A DNA stretch of 64,000 nt from NCBI GenBank assembly GCA_910577355.1, contig CAJTMY010000008.1:1-64000 (forward strand), written 5' to 3'. Source of the stretch: an uncultured Muribaculaceae bacterium. GTDB lineage: Bacteria > Bacteroidota > Bacteroidia > Bacteroidales > Muribaculaceae. How positions within the stretch are numbered: position 1 is the first letter of the stretch; each line of letters opens with the position of its first letter. Below are positions 55,076 to 64,000 of this stretch, piece after piece. The translations under genes and the position numbers were made by a program. The notes under the pieces were generated by a model. That model made no database searches. It saw only the letters and a program-made list of their open reading frames with translations, and was not told the origin of the DNA.

Positions 55076-56266
55076 ATGAAATTCAGATACTTCTTTATGC
55101 TCTGCGCAGCCTCGACGCTCACATTCTCTTCGTGCCACAACGGGGAACACACCCACGCCGAGGCCGAGAATCACGAGGAGCACGACCATGGACACGAAGG
55201 TCATGAACACAACGAACATGAACACGACGACAACGGGGGGCACCCGCACGGCACCGACGACATAGTGTTGAAACCCGAAGTGGCTGCACGCTTCGGCGTA
55301 GCCACCGACACAGCCGCATTCGGGCCGTTCGGACAAGTGGTGAAAGCCGGCGGCACGGTTATAGCCGCGGCCGAGGGCTCGGCGGTGGTATCGGCGCCCA
55401 CATCGGGCATAGTGCGCCTTGCCGGCGGCATCAATACCGGCAGCAACGTACGAGCCGGGCAAGCTGTGGCAACAGTACGAGCCGACGGTCTGAGCGGCGG
55501 CGACGCCAACCGCGCGGCCAAGGTGGAGCTTGATGCGGCCAAAGCCGAGCTCGACCGACTCGAGGCTCTGTATGCCGACCGACTCGTCACCATATCGCAG
55601 CTCAACGCGGCACGCGCCGCATACGAACGCGCACGCGCCGCATACAGCGCTCCCGCTGCGGGCGGAGCGGCGACATCGCCCATAGCCGGCGTGATAACCG
55701 CGCTCAACGTGCAGACAGGCCAATATGTCGCCACCGGCGACCCGATAGCTACCGTGGCATCGTCGGCACGCCTCACACTGCGGGTCGACGTGCCCTTCAA
55801 GCTTTACGGACAGGCCGCAGCCGCCACCGACGCCCGAATCACCGTACCCTACTCAGGCATGACATACACCTTGTCGGAGCTCGACGGACGCCGCACGGCA
55901 TCGGCCGACCAAAGCGCGGCAGCCGCGGGAGGATATGTGCCGGTGACATTCACCCTGCGCAACGACGGCTCGCTCATACCCGGATCAGCGGTCGAGGTAT
56001 TCCTGCTCGCTCCCGGCACCAGACAGTGCGTCACCGTGCCGGCGGGCGCGCTCACCGAGCAGCAGGGATCGTTCTTCGTATACGAGAAGTTGCACGACGA
56101 CTGCTACCGCAAGGTGGCCGTGACACCGGGCGCCTCGGACGGCGAACGTGTCGAGATCACATCAGGCCTCAAAGGAGGCGAGAACATAGTATGCAGCGGC
56201 GTCACCGCCGTAAAGCTGGCCGGAGCCTCGGGTGCCGTGCCCGCCGGTCACTCACACAGCCACTGA
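55076..56266 (+). CDS. RND efflux periplasmic adaptor with His-rich N-terminus (CusB/CzcB-like)
   Basis: The 396-aa lipoprotein starts MKFRYFFMLCAASTLTFSSC. Residues 21-62 are extremely His/Glu-rich (HTHAEAENHEEHDHGHEGHE), and the C-terminus ends GHSHSH, both likely metal-binding. The body has the membrane-fusion layout: a lipoyl-like half (VVSAPTSGIVRLAGG), an alpha-hairpin (about 140-185), the second half (SPIAGVITALNVQTGQYVAT) and beta-barrel. It joins the pump to the outer membrane channel. It is first of a three-gene operon. Confidence 0.92.
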   Translation: MKFRYFFMLCAASTLTFSSCHNGEHTHAEAENHEEHDHGHEGHEHNEHEHDDNGGHPHGTDDIVLKPEVAARFGVATDTAAFGPFGQVVKAGGTVIAAAEGSAVVSAPTSGIVRLAGGINTGSNVRAGQAVATVRADGLSGGDANRAAKVELDAAKAELDRLEALYADRLVTISQLNAARAAYERARAAYSAPAAGGAATSPIAGVITALNVQTGQYVATGDPIATVASSARLTLRVDVPFKLYGQAAAATDARITVPYSGMTYTLSELDGRRTASADQSAAAAGGYVPVTFTLRNDGSLIPGSAVEVFLLAPGTRQCVTVPAGALTEQQGSFFVYEKLHDDCYRKVAVTPGASDGERVEITSGLKGGENIVCSGVTAVKLAGASGAVPAGHSHSH

Positions 56267-56270
56267 TGCC

Positions 56271-59200
56271 ATGCTCAACAAAATAATACATTGGTCGCTC
56301 ATCAATCGGCTGAGTGTGCTTGTGCTCAGCGCCATCATCCTCATCGCCGGCTGCTACACGCTCATGCACACCGAGGTCGACATCTTCCCCGACCTCAACG
56401 CTCCAACCGTGACAGTGATGACCGAGGCACCGGGCATGGCACCCGAGGAGGTGGAGAAGATCGTGACATTCCCCATCGAGACATCGATGAACGGCGCCAC
56501 CGGCGTGCGCCGCGTGCGCTCGTCATCGACCACCGGCTTCTCGGTGGTGAACGTGGAGTTTGACTGGGATACCGACATATACATCGCCCGCCAGACCGTA
56601 TCGGAACGACTCGCCATCGTGGCCGACGAACTCCCCAAGACGGTCAATGCCCCGCAGATGGGGCCGCAGTCGTCGATCCTTGGCGAGATGATGATAATAG
56701 GCCTAACGGCCGACTCCACCACCACGGCTCTGGAGCTGCGCGGCATAGCCGACCGTGTGGTGCGTCCGCGCCTGCTCGCCATAGGTGGCGTGTCGCAGGT
56801 ATCGGTGCAGGGCGGCGAGGCACGCGAGTTCCAGATACGGTTCTCGCCCGAGAAGATGAAAGCCTACGACATAAGCCTCAATGAACTTACCGCAGCCGTC
56901 GAAGGCATCAACGACAATGCCACCGGCGGCATTATATACGACTATGGCAACGAATACATAGTGAAGGGCGAGATAAACACGGCATCGACAGCCGAACTCG
57001 AGCAGGCCGTGGTGCGCGCCGACAACCGCGGCACCGTGCGCGTGGCCGACGTGGCCACAGTGACTGTGGCCGGCGCACTGCCTCTGCTGGGCGTGGCGTC
57101 GGTGGAGCAGCAGCCTGCGGTGCTCGTCACCGTAACGAAGCAGCCCGCCGTGGGCACTATCAACCTCACCGAGCGCATCGACGGAGAGCTGGCCGACATA
57201 GCCCGCACCCTACCCTCCGACGTGAAGATACACAGCGATATATTCCGACAGAGCGAATTTATCGACACTTCGATAAACAATCTGCAACGAGCGCTGCTCG
57301 AAGGAGCATTCTTTGTTATCATCGTGCTGTTCTTCTTCCTGATGAACGTCCGCACCACAATCATATCCGTGGTGGCGTTGCCCATGTCGATAATTGTATC
57401 GGTACTGGTACTGCACTTCATGGGCTATACCATCAACACCATGAGCCTCGGCGGCATAGCCATCGCCATAGGCTCGCTTGTGGACGACGCCATAGTGGAC
57501 GTGGAGAACGTATATCACCGGCTGCGCCAGAACCGCGCGCTGCCGCCCGCCGAGCGCCGTCCGGCCGTGGAGGTGGTGTTCCATGCGTCAGCCGAGGTGC
57601 GCATGCCGATATTCAATTCGTCGCTGATAATCATAGCGAGCTTCATGCCGCTGTTCTTCCTTACCGGTATGGAGGGACGCCTGCTCATACCACTCGGTGT
57701 GGCCTTCATAGTGGCCCTGGTAGCCTCGACCATCGTTGCTCTCACCCTTACCCCGGTACTGTGCACCTATCTGCTCAGCCCCAAAAAGGCCGACGAGGAG
57801 AAACTGAACCGCGAGCCGTGGCTCACAAGGCACATGCGGGCGGCATACGAACGCTCGCTGGCATTCGCCCTGGCACACACACGCGGCCTGCTTATCGGCA
57901 CCGGCATACTGTTTGCTGTGGCCTTGGGCCTGTTCTTCACATTGGGACGCTCGTTCCTGCCGGCATTCAACGAAGGCTCGTTCACAGTGAACATAGCCAC
58001 ACTGCCGGGCGTGTCGCTCGAGGAGAGCGACAAGATAGGCCGAGAGGCCGAGCGTATCATAATGTCGATACCCGAAGTGAACACCGAATCGCGCAAGACC
58101 GGTCGCGCCGAACTTGCCGAGCACTCCTTCGGCCCCAACGTGAGCGAGCTTGACGTGCCCTACACACTCGACGGCCGCACTCGCGGCGAGGTGGCCCGCG
58201 AGATACGCGAGAAACTGTCGGATATCCCCGGCGTGAATATCGAGGTGGGGCAACCCATATCGCACCGCATCGACGCCATGCTCTCCGGCACGGAGTCGCA
58301 GATAGCCATCAAACTTTTCGGTGACGACCTCAACCGCCTGTACAATCTCGGCGGACAGATCAAACAAGCAATCGGCGGCATCGACGGCATAGTGGATGTC
58401 AACATCGAGCAACAGGTGGAACGCCCCGAACTGGTGATACGTCCCCGCCGCGAGCTGCTCGCCCGATACGGCATCACCGTGGCCGACTTCAACGCGGCCA
58501 TATCCACTGCCGTGGCAGGCCGCAAGGTGTCGCAGGTATACGAGGACGGGCTGCCATACGACGTGACACTCATAGCCGACCCGGCGGCACGCTCGTCGCT
58601 CGCCGCGATACCCGACATAACTGTCGACTCCCCTGCCGGCCCCGTGCCGTTGGCCGAAGTGGCCGAGATAGTGTCGTCGACAGGCCCCAACACCATCAAC
58701 CGCGAGAATGTGAAGCGCCGCATCGTGATATCGGCCAATGTCGACGGCCGCGACCTGCGCGGAGCCGTGGATGACATCCGCGATCGTATCGGCGAATCGG
58801 TGACTCTGCCCGAAGGATACTATCTGAGCTACGGAGGCCAGTTTGAGAGCGAGGCCAAGGCGTCGCGCACGCTGATGCTGACGTCGCTGTGTGCCCTGCT
58901 CGTGATAATGATGCTGCTCTACGCACAGTTCAAGAATGTGGCCGAGTCATTTGTGATACTGCTCAACATACCGCTGGCTTTCATCGGAGGCATACTCATA
59001 CTGGTGATCACCGGCGCCGAAATGAATATCCCGGCAATCATAGGCTTCATATCGCTGCTTGGCATCACCACCCGCAACGGCATGCTGCTCATAAGCCGCT
59101 ACAACAGCCTGCGCGATGCGGGCGTCGGCCTCGACGAGCGCATACGCACAGGCTCGTCCGACCGCCTGCTACCGATCGTGATGACAGCCCTCACATCGGC

Positions 59201-59369
59201 GCTCGCCCTGATACCGCTCGCCGTCAACGGCGACAAGACCGGCAACGAGATACAGGCGCCTCTTGCCACCGTGATACTCGGCGGCCTCGTCACCTCCACC
59301 ATCCTCAACATTTATGTGGTACCTGCCGTATACCGGCTCATCAACCGCAAGAAATCCACCAACGCATGA
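56271..59369 (+). CDS. RND heavy-metal efflux pump (CusA/CzcA-like)
   Basis: From ATG 56271 the product has 1032 aa, usual for the family. It has the N-terminal NRLSVLVLSAIILIAGCYTL helix, DIFPDLNAPTVTVMTEAPG, a conserved GSLVDDAIVDVENVYHRL in TM4, the large periplasmic loops, and the C-terminal GITTRNGMLLISRYNSLRDA. The charged TM4 pair fits proton-driven cation export. Whether it moves Cu/Ag or divalent Zn/Co/Cd is not clear. It starts 4 bp after the adaptor gene and overlaps the channel gene by 4 bp. Confidence 0.93.
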   Translation: MLNKIIHWSLINRLSVLVLSAIILIAGCYTLMHTEVDIFPDLNAPTVTVMTEAPGMAPEEVEKIVTFPIETSMNGATGVRRVRSSSTTGFSVVNVEFDWDTDIYIARQTVSERLAIVADELPKTVNAPQMGPQSSILGEMMIIGLTADSTTTALELRGIADRVVRPRLLAIGGVSQVSVQGGEAREFQIRFSPEKMKAYDISLNELTAAVEGINDNATGGIIYDYGNEYIVKGEINTASTAELEQAVVRADNRGTVRVADVATVTVAGALPLLGVASVEQQPAVLVTVTKQPAVGTINLTERIDGELADIARTLPSDVKIHSDIFRQSEFIDTSINNLQRALLEGAFFVIIVLFFFLMNVRTTIISVVALPMSIIVSVLVLHFMGYTINTMSLGGIAIAIGSLVDDAIVDVENVYHRLRQNRALPPAERRPAVEVVFHASAEVRMPIFNSSLIIIASFMPLFFLTGMEGRLLIPLGVAFIVALVASTIVALTLTPVLCTYLLSPKKADEEKLNREPWLTRHMRAAYERSLAFALAHTRGLLIGTGILFAVALGLFFTLGRSFLPAFNEGSFTVNIATLPGVSLEESDKIGREAERIIMSIPEVNTESRKTGRAELAEHSFGPNVSELDVPYTLDGRTRGEVAREIREKLSDIPGVNIEVGQPISHRIDAMLSGTESQIAIKLFGDDLNRLYNLGGQIKQAIGGIDGIVDVNIEQQVERPELVIRPRRELLARYGITVADFNAAISTAVAGRKVSQVYEDGLPYDVTLIADPAARSSLAAIPDITVDSPAGPVPLAEVAEIVSSTGPNTINRENVKRRIVISANVDGRDLRGAVDDIRDRIGESVTLPEGYYLSYGGQFESEAKASRTLMLTSLCALLVIMMLLYAQFKNVAESFVILLNIPLAFIGGILILVITGAEMNIPAIIGFISLLGITTRNGMLLISRYNSLRDAGVGLDERIRTGSSDRLLPIVMTALTSALALIPLAVNGDKTGNEIQAPLATVILGGLVTSTILNIYVVPAVYRLINRKKSTNA

Positions 59370-60535
59370 AACATCTGCTCGTCATACTGATGATCGTCCC
59401 GGCGCTGTATTGCCGGGCCGAATCACCGTTCCGCCAATATATAGCCATGGCTGTGGGCAACAGCCTCGAAGTGGCATCGACCGAAGCCCGCAACGAGGCT
59501 GCGTATATCAACGCCCGGGCCGAAAACTCGCTCGACGGCCCGGAAATAGAGTTTGAACATATGTGGGCGTCGGCATCGTCCGACACAAAATGGAATATAG
59601 GCCTCACGCAGGAGATTTCATTTCCGGGACTATACCGCGCACGATCGCAGGCCGCCGACAGCCGCGCTGAGGCATCGGCAGTGGTGCTTTTCGGCATCAA
59701 GGCCGACAAGGCTCTCAACGCCAAACTCGCGATACTCGACATAATCAACGCCCACGCCCGCCGCAAACTTTACGCAGGCATAAACGACAATCTGAGCCGT
59801 ATCGCCGACCTCACCCGCCGGCAGTATGACAGCGGCAATGCCACCATACTGTCGCTGCGCAAGATGCAGCTCGCCGTCCTCGACAACGAAAGCGCCATAG
59901 CCGGCATCGACACCGACATAAAGGCACTGTCGTCGGCTCTTGCAGGCAACGGTGTGCTTGTTCCCCCTGCCGGAGCCGAACTGTGGGACGCCTATCCCCT
60001 GCAGGCTTTCGACAAAGACGATACAGCCACCGAGTCATATCTGCACCGTCTCGCCGAAGCCACCGACCGCGCCAACCGTGCCGAAGCGCATGCAGTACGC
60101 ATGCAGGCATGGCCTACACTTGCCGTAAGCTACCGGCACGCATTTGAGGAAGGGCAGCATTTCAACGGATTGGCTGTGAGCCTGCGGCTGCCGTCGTTCT
60201 CGCAGAGCAAACGCCGCCGCGCCGCCGCGCTCGAGGCTCATGCGGCAACACTCGATGTGATTGCTGTTGATCTGCAGACAAACACCGAGGAGACCGGGCT
60301 GAAAGCCACCGTCGAGAAACTCGGCGAGGAGATAGCCCGCTACCGCGACCTGCTCGGCGATGACTCGTATCTGCAACTGCTCGCCAAAGCATACGACGGA
60401 GGCGAGCTGAACGTGATAGACTATCTTCAGGAAATCAACCTTTACACCGAGTCGCGGCTCAACTATCTCGATCTGCTCTATCGCTACAACCTTGCCCTCG
60501 CCCGGCTCAACAGGTACAGGTCGATGGACTTCTGA
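59366..60535 (+). CDS. TolC-family outer membrane channel
   Basis: From ATG 59366 the product has 389 aa. It has a signal peptide (MKHLLVILMIVPALYCRA) and two long helical-hairpin halves typical of TolC/CusC proteins (EARNEAAYINARAENSLDGP; YDSGNATILSLRKMQLAVLD; KAYDGGELNVIDYLQEINLY). It is somewhat short for the family. It should be the outer membrane exit of the RND pump. The ATG overlaps the pump stop codon (ATGA). Confidence 0.88.
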   Translation: MKHLLVILMIVPALYCRAESPFRQYIAMAVGNSLEVASTEARNEAAYINARAENSLDGPEIEFEHMWASASSDTKWNIGLTQEISFPGLYRARSQAADSRAEASAVVLFGIKADKALNAKLAILDIINAHARRKLYAGINDNLSRIADLTRRQYDSGNATILSLRKMQLAVLDNESAIAGIDTDIKALSSALAGNGVLVPPAGAELWDAYPLQAFDKDDTATESYLHRLAEATDRANRAEAHAVRMQAWPTLAVSYRHAFEEGQHFNGLAVSLRLPSFSQSKRRRAAALEAHAATLDVIAVDLQTNTEETGLKATVEKLGEEIARYRDLLGDDSYLQLLAKAYDGGELNVIDYLQEINLYTESRLNYLDLLYRYNLALARLNRYRSMDF

Positions 60536-60538
60536 GGA

Positions 60539-61189
60539 CTACCGCAGGAATTCCTTCCTGATGACTGTGCCGCGTCGCACGATGTAGATGCCGGCGTCGG
60601 GGTTGTACACACGTGTACCGTTGAGCGTGAAATATTCGGGGACTGTATGATCAGCCTCTATGTCAGTCACCGACGTGGTGCTTCCGGCGCCGATTTTGTT
60701 CCACGGTGATACTGAAAGATATTTATCCTTCACAGCCTCCGAGATATTCGGACCGAATGTAATGGCACCTACATCATACGTCTGTTTACTGAACGGATCG
60801 CCTTCCACTACAGGGAGATCTTCGCGATCGATCACAATCTTTGTGAGAGTAGACGTATTGAAAGCGCCTGCGCCGATAACCATATCCCCTTGCGATGCGG
60901 CGCCGGCATAAGGTTTCTCTTCGAATACGAGTGTGGTCATTTTTGAATCGGCAAGGGCATTGTCGGCGATCTTCGTCACAAAAAACATATAGTTCTGCCC
61001 GTTGATCTCATAATCGAAAACATAAGGTATCCTGATTGTCTCTGCATCAGGATCAGCACAACCTATCACCGTGGCATGGGTATAATCATTGACTTCGTAA
61101 AGCAACCCGTCATAGGCGAATTGTGTCGCATCTGCGGCAATGGCTCCTAAAGCCATTGAAAGCATTATAAACAGCAGCTGTTTTTTCAT
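60539..61189 (-). CDS. Small secreted protein with LRR_5-like repeat and sorting-type tail
   Basis: The 216-aa protein has a signal peptide (MKKQLLFIMLSMALGAIAAD). The core (IPYVFDYEINGQNYMFFVTK, ADNALADSKMTTLVFEE, GAGAFNTSTLTKIVID) is like one or two BspA/LRR_5 repeats. The end (EYFTLNGTRVYNPDAGIYIV...) resembles the tail of the C10 protease at 113. Function unknown. It converges on the TolC gene with a 3-bp gap. Confidence 0.75.
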   Translation of the reverse strand: MKKQLLFIMLSMALGAIAADATQFAYDGLLYEVNDYTHATVIGCADPDAETIRIPYVFDYEINGQNYMFFVTKIADNALADSKMTTLVFEEKPYAGAASQGDMVIGAGAFNTSTLTKIVIDREDLPVVEGDPFSKQTYDVGAITFGPNISEAVKDKYLSVSPWNKIGAGSTTSVTDIEADHTVPEYFTLNGTRVYNPDAGIYIVRRGTVIRKEFLR

Positions 61190-61303
61190 AAAGATGTGTG
61201 TTTAAAAGTTAGTATCAGTTAAATACCTAACATCCACCATTATCAAAGGTTCACGGATGCCTCACAAAACAATATTCGCGATACATAATACAAAAAAAAT
61301 TCG

Positions 61304-61311
61304 TACCTTTG
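61304..61311 (+). promoter_or_regulatory. -7 box before the trmN6-like gene
   Basis: TACCTTTG matches TAnnTTTG and ends only 4 bp before the ATG at 61316, which would make the mRNA nearly or fully leaderless. No clear -33 box was found. Confidence 0.5.
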
Positions 61312-61315
61312 CCCT

Positions 61316-62005
61316 ATGCAAAGTTTCTGTCCTACGTTTCAGTTCAGACTGTTTGGCATCGATGACCGCCGTTGCGGGCTCAAGACGGGCACCGACGGTG
61401 TTTTGCTCGGTGCCTGGGCCTGCTGCGTACGTAGCGACGGGCATATGCTTGATGTAGGCGCAGGCTCCGGACTGATAGGGCTGATGCTGGCCCAGCGTTA
61501 TTCCGAAGCAAAGATTACAGCGGTCGAAATCGATGCCGGCTCATATGCCGACCTGTGTCTCAACGCAGCAGCCTCGCCATGGAGTAATCGCATCACGGCG
61601 GTCAACGGAGACTTCCGCACAGCTACCGGCAAGTACGATCTGATTGTATGCAATCCGCCATTTTTCACCACAGGCGATCGGGCTCCCGACTCGGCGCGGG
61701 CGCTCGCACGGCATGCGTCGGATCTGTCGCCGCTGTCGCTGCTGCGCTTTGCGGCCGGCAATATGGCCGAAGGCGGCCGAACGGCCATGATAGCCCCGGT
61801 GGAACTCAACGATGCCATCGGGCTTGAAGCGGCTGTCGCGGGGCTGTATCCCAGCCGTGTGTCCGATGTGGCCACATCGGCACGCCGTGGCATCACGCGC
61901 CGGCTGTGGGAGTTCTCGGCAGAGCCCTGCGGTATCCCCGAGCCCGACATCATCACGGTAGGCTCGGAAAAATTCAAGAACCTTACCTGCGATTTCTATT
62001 TATGA
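61316..62005 (+). CDS. tRNA1(Val) (adenine-37-N6) methyltransferase-like (TrmN6/YfiC)
   Basis: The 229-aa protein has PTFQFRLFGIDDRRCGLKTG and TDGVLLGAWA near the start (typical of TrmN6), the SAM-binding DVGAGSGLIGLMLAQ and the catalytic CNPPFF (NPPY type). It methylates N6 of adenine 37 in tRNA1(Val) in E. coli. The N-terminal match to the family supports the ATG at 61316 despite the near-absence of a leader. It overlaps the CPBP gene by 4 bp. Confidence 0.88.
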   Translation: MQSFCPTFQFRLFGIDDRRCGLKTGTDGVLLGAWACCVRSDGHMLDVGAGSGLIGLMLAQRYSEAKITAVEIDAGSYADLCLNAAASPWSNRITAVNGDFRTATGKYDLIVCNPPFFTTGDRAPDSARALARHASDLSPLSLLRFAAGNMAEGGRTAMIAPVELNDAIGLEAAVAGLYPSRVSDVATSARRGITRRLWEFSAEPCGIPEPDIITVGSEKFKNLTCDFYL

Positions 62006-62880
62006 ACAAGATACGATTTCTGATTCCGTCGGGTATGCGGCTCGTGCTTCTGCTGCTCACCTTCGTGGTGGGAGCCGTGGGCACGGGGTTGCTGTCGGGC
62101 GTGCTTATGGAAGCCGGAGGCCCCGACAGGAAGGTGGCCATGCTGCGCATAGCCACAGTAGCACAGGACATACTTATGATGGTGCTCCCGGCACTTGTCA
62201 CGGCACTGATCTGCACCCGGCAGCCGGTGCGGCTGCTGTCAGTGGAGAGAATGCCGGAAGTACGGCAGATAGGGTTGGCCGTGCTCGTCATGCTTGTGTC
62301 GTCGCCGTTGATGTCGTGGATCATTGAACTCAACGCATCGATGCACCTGCCCGAATCAATGTCGGCATTCGAGACGAAGATACGCAGCATGGAAGACGGT
62401 GCCGCGGGTGCCGTGGACATGATACTCGGAGCGCACAACATCCCCAACCTCATAGTGAGCATACTGATAGTAGGAGTATTGGCAGGATTCTCGGAAGAAA
62501 TATTTTTCCGCGGAGCATTGCAGCGGCTGTTGGCCTCGTCGCACATGGGCAATATCGCGGCGATATGGGTGGCTGCATTCATATTCAGTGCGATACACCT
62601 GCAGTTTTTCGGCTTCGTTCCACGACTGCTCCTCGGAGCCTACTTCGGATATCTGCTGTTGTGGAGCGGCTCGCTATGGCTTCCGGTAATGGCTCATGCC
62701 GTAAACAACACACTATACATAATATTGAAATATACCACGGGCTCGGGCGACCTCGAGCCGGCCTCGGAGGCAGGCTCCACGGCTGCGATAGCCGTAAGTG
62801 CATTGCTCACCGCCGCAGGGCTGTGGATGCTGTGGCGAAGCCGCGTAAGGCCCGACTCAGCTCCCGACCGACAGTCATAA
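62002..62880 (+). CDS. CPBP-family intramembrane metalloprotease
   Basis: From ATG 62002 the product has 292 aa with about 7-8 membrane helices. The CPBP (CAAX protease, ABI) motifs are SEEIFFRGALQRLL (EEx3R, about 165-178), then FSAIHLQFFGFVPRLLLGAY (the His) and AHAVNNTLYI (His and Asn). These residues would hold a metal or act as the glutamate-type protease. Substrates are unknown. It overlaps trmN6 and is followed after 34 bp by the acyltransferase gene. Confidence 0.9.
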   Translation: MNKIRFLIPSGMRLVLLLLTFVVGAVGTGLLSGVLMEAGGPDRKVAMLRIATVAQDILMMVLPALVTALICTRQPVRLLSVERMPEVRQIGLAVLVMLVSSPLMSWIIELNASMHLPESMSAFETKIRSMEDGAAGAVDMILGAHNIPNLIVSILIVGVLAGFSEEIFFRGALQRLLASSHMGNIAAIWVAAFIFSAIHLQFFGFVPRLLLGAYFGYLLLWSGSLWLPVMAHAVNNTLYIILKYTTGSGDLEPASEAGSTAAIAVSALLTAAGLWMLWRSRVRPDSAPDRQS

Positions 62881-62914
62881 ACACAATTATCTATCATATC
62901 ACACTTTTCTCAGA

Positions 62915-64000
62915 ATGACAACTACCGCAAAACCGAGATTACACTACTTCGACATGATGAAGGGCGTAGCCATCTTCATGGTGGTGATGGGACATGTACT
63001 CACCATGTGCGTGCGAGAGATCGACCGTGCGCCGCTCTTCAAGTTCATAGGCCAGATACACATGCCGCTATTCTTTTTCATAAGCGGCTGGTTCACATAC
63101 AAGGCCACTGCCAAAGGCGGATTCAGGATCCCCGATCTCAACAGCCGCGCCGTGCAGCTGCTGCTGCCGATGGTGGTGGTGAGCACACTGTGGATATGGT
63201 ATTTTCCGCACTCGGGATTACAGTCGCCGCTCGACTCTACATTCGCCGGGCTGTGGGGCGACACGTGGAAGAACGGCTATTGGTTCACCATCACCCTGTT
63301 TTTCATCATAGCCGTATATGCGGCTCTGTGTCCTCTGCTGTCGGCAGTGCGCGGCGCAGCGGGCGCGATAATCGTCACCGCCGCGACATGGGCAGTGCTG
63401 TATTGCCTGAAGTTCTATATCATCCCGGCCGAGTATGCCGTGTGGGGCAATGCGATATGCCTCGAGCAGATCACAGCTTTCTTTCCGGCCTTCATGATGG
63501 GCGTGCTCGGACGACGTTACCGCGATGGCTTCATGGCCGCCGTGCACAACACATGGTGCCAGACTATGGCCATGGCCGTGCTTGCAGTGAGTCTGTATGT
63601 ATGCTGCTGGCCGTGGGAATTCGGTCTCGAAGGCGGCACGGTGACAATACTCGGCGTGGCGCTGCACGTGTCGCTGGCGCTGATTGCAATGAATGTATTC
63701 GAGGCATGGAGCGACCGCGCTTTCGCCCCGGGACGGACACCACAGCGTGCCGCCCGCATATGGGAGTATATCGGCACTCAGAGCCTCGCCATATATCTGC
63801 TTCATTATTTTTTCCTGTTTCCGATGGGAGCCTTGCGCCAATGGCTTGTGGACGTGAATCTGTCTCTTGTGCCACTTATATTGTTCGCGGCTTTCTGGGC
63901 TGCGGCCATAGTCACGGCGGTGCTCGGAACGGTCAGACTTCTCGAGCCGTCGCACCTGCTCACGCTGCTTCTCACAGGCAAAAAAATCAAAAAACAAGTA
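62915..64000 (+). CDS. Acyltransferase-3-family membrane protein (partial, cut by window end)
   Basis: At least 362 codons are open from ATG 62915 to the right edge. The start LHYFDMMKGVAIFMVVMGHV has the acyltransferase-3 signature (D..KG..I...V..H), followed by HMPLFFFISGWFTYK, FWYT-like NGYWFTITLF, and about ten membrane helices to ...LLHYFFLFP. Such enzymes transfer acetyl or other acyl groups to envelope sugars. The end (GKKIKKQV) suggests the stop is near. It is the third gene after trmN6 and CPBP. Confidence 0.88.
   Translation, partial: MTTTAKPRLHYFDMMKGVAIFMVVMGHVLTMCVREIDRAPLFKFIGQIHMPLFFFISGWFTYKATAKGGFRIPDLNSRAVQLLLPMVVVSTLWIWYFPHSGLQSPLDSTFAGLWGDTWKNGYWFTITLFFIIAVYAALCPLLSAVRGAAGAIIVTAATWAVLYCLKFYIIPAEYAVWGNAICLEQITAFFPAFMMGVLGRRYRDGFMAAVHNTWCQTMAMAVLAVSLYVCCWPWEFGLEGGTVTILGVALHVSLALIAMNVFEAWSDRAFAPGRTPQRAARIWEYIGTQSLAIYLLHYFFLFPMGALRQWLVDVNLSLVPLILFAAFWAAAIVTAVLGTVRLLEPSHLLTLLLTGKKIKKQV

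Overview
The window looks like a chromosomal segment of a gut Bacteroidales bacterium, most likely a Muribaculaceae-type organism. Evidence for this is the repeated Bacteroidetes promoter pattern (TTG, about 19-20 bp, then TAnnTTTG), start sites that mostly lack Shine-Dalgarno sequences, and families typical of the order: a C10 protease with BspA-like leucine-rich repeats, a DUF4988-type lipoprotein, DUF3316, a GG-leader radical-SAM peptide system, and a Bacteroidetes-type short DbpA-like helicase. I found no rRNA, tRNA or CRISPR array.

Layout. 1-4605: a large secreted C10 protease, then two gene remnants (BspA-like and RhuM-like) with terminators. 4606-23046: mostly housekeeping genes: an ABC-F ATPase, an ECF sigma factor, a DbpA-like helicase with a thioredoxin lipoprotein, malate dehydrogenase, two lipoproteins, a small XRE regulator, a bioB-rRNA/tRNA methyltransferase-radA cluster, and a topoisomerase IV subunit A-DUF3316-S41 peptidase operon. 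23121-29072: an AT-richer defence island on the minus strand (77-aa protein, type III methylase Mod, type III endonuclease Res, AbiH, an acidic 115-aa protein, and the dead 5' end of a rhuM gene). 29376-36578: a long minus-strand core operon (DedA, rpe, ftsK, lolA-like, trxB, an iron alcohol dehydrogenase, a lipoprotein). 36739-39568: a META-domain lipoprotein, rpsO and a RhlE-type helicase.

39600-52227 is the most unusual region. It is a minus-strand cluster that appears to make and export Cys-repeat ribosomal peptides (RiPPs): two precursors with near-identical GG leaders and a strict C-x4-C-x6 pattern, a radical SAM/SPASM maturase, a C39 peptidase-ABC exporter, a 49-aa membrane protein that looks like the stump of a HlyD adaptor, and three paralogous outer-membrane beta-barrel proteins. 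Three copies of a large palindromic repeat element (about 230-700 bp) lie in its intergenic spaces, one next to the truncated adaptor.

52247-64000: a short SSB with a patatin/beta-barrel protein, a three-gene RND metal-efflux operon with a palindrome at its promoter, a small secreted protein, and a trmN6-like methyltransferase-CPBP protease-acyltransferase operon that runs off the right edge.

Two remnants of rhuM, at 4417-4602 (+) and 23121-23297 (-), are consecutive parts of the protein in opposite orientation. This is the arrangement expected if an inversion of about 18.7 kb had cut one ancestral gene. That is inference and needs comparison with related genomes.
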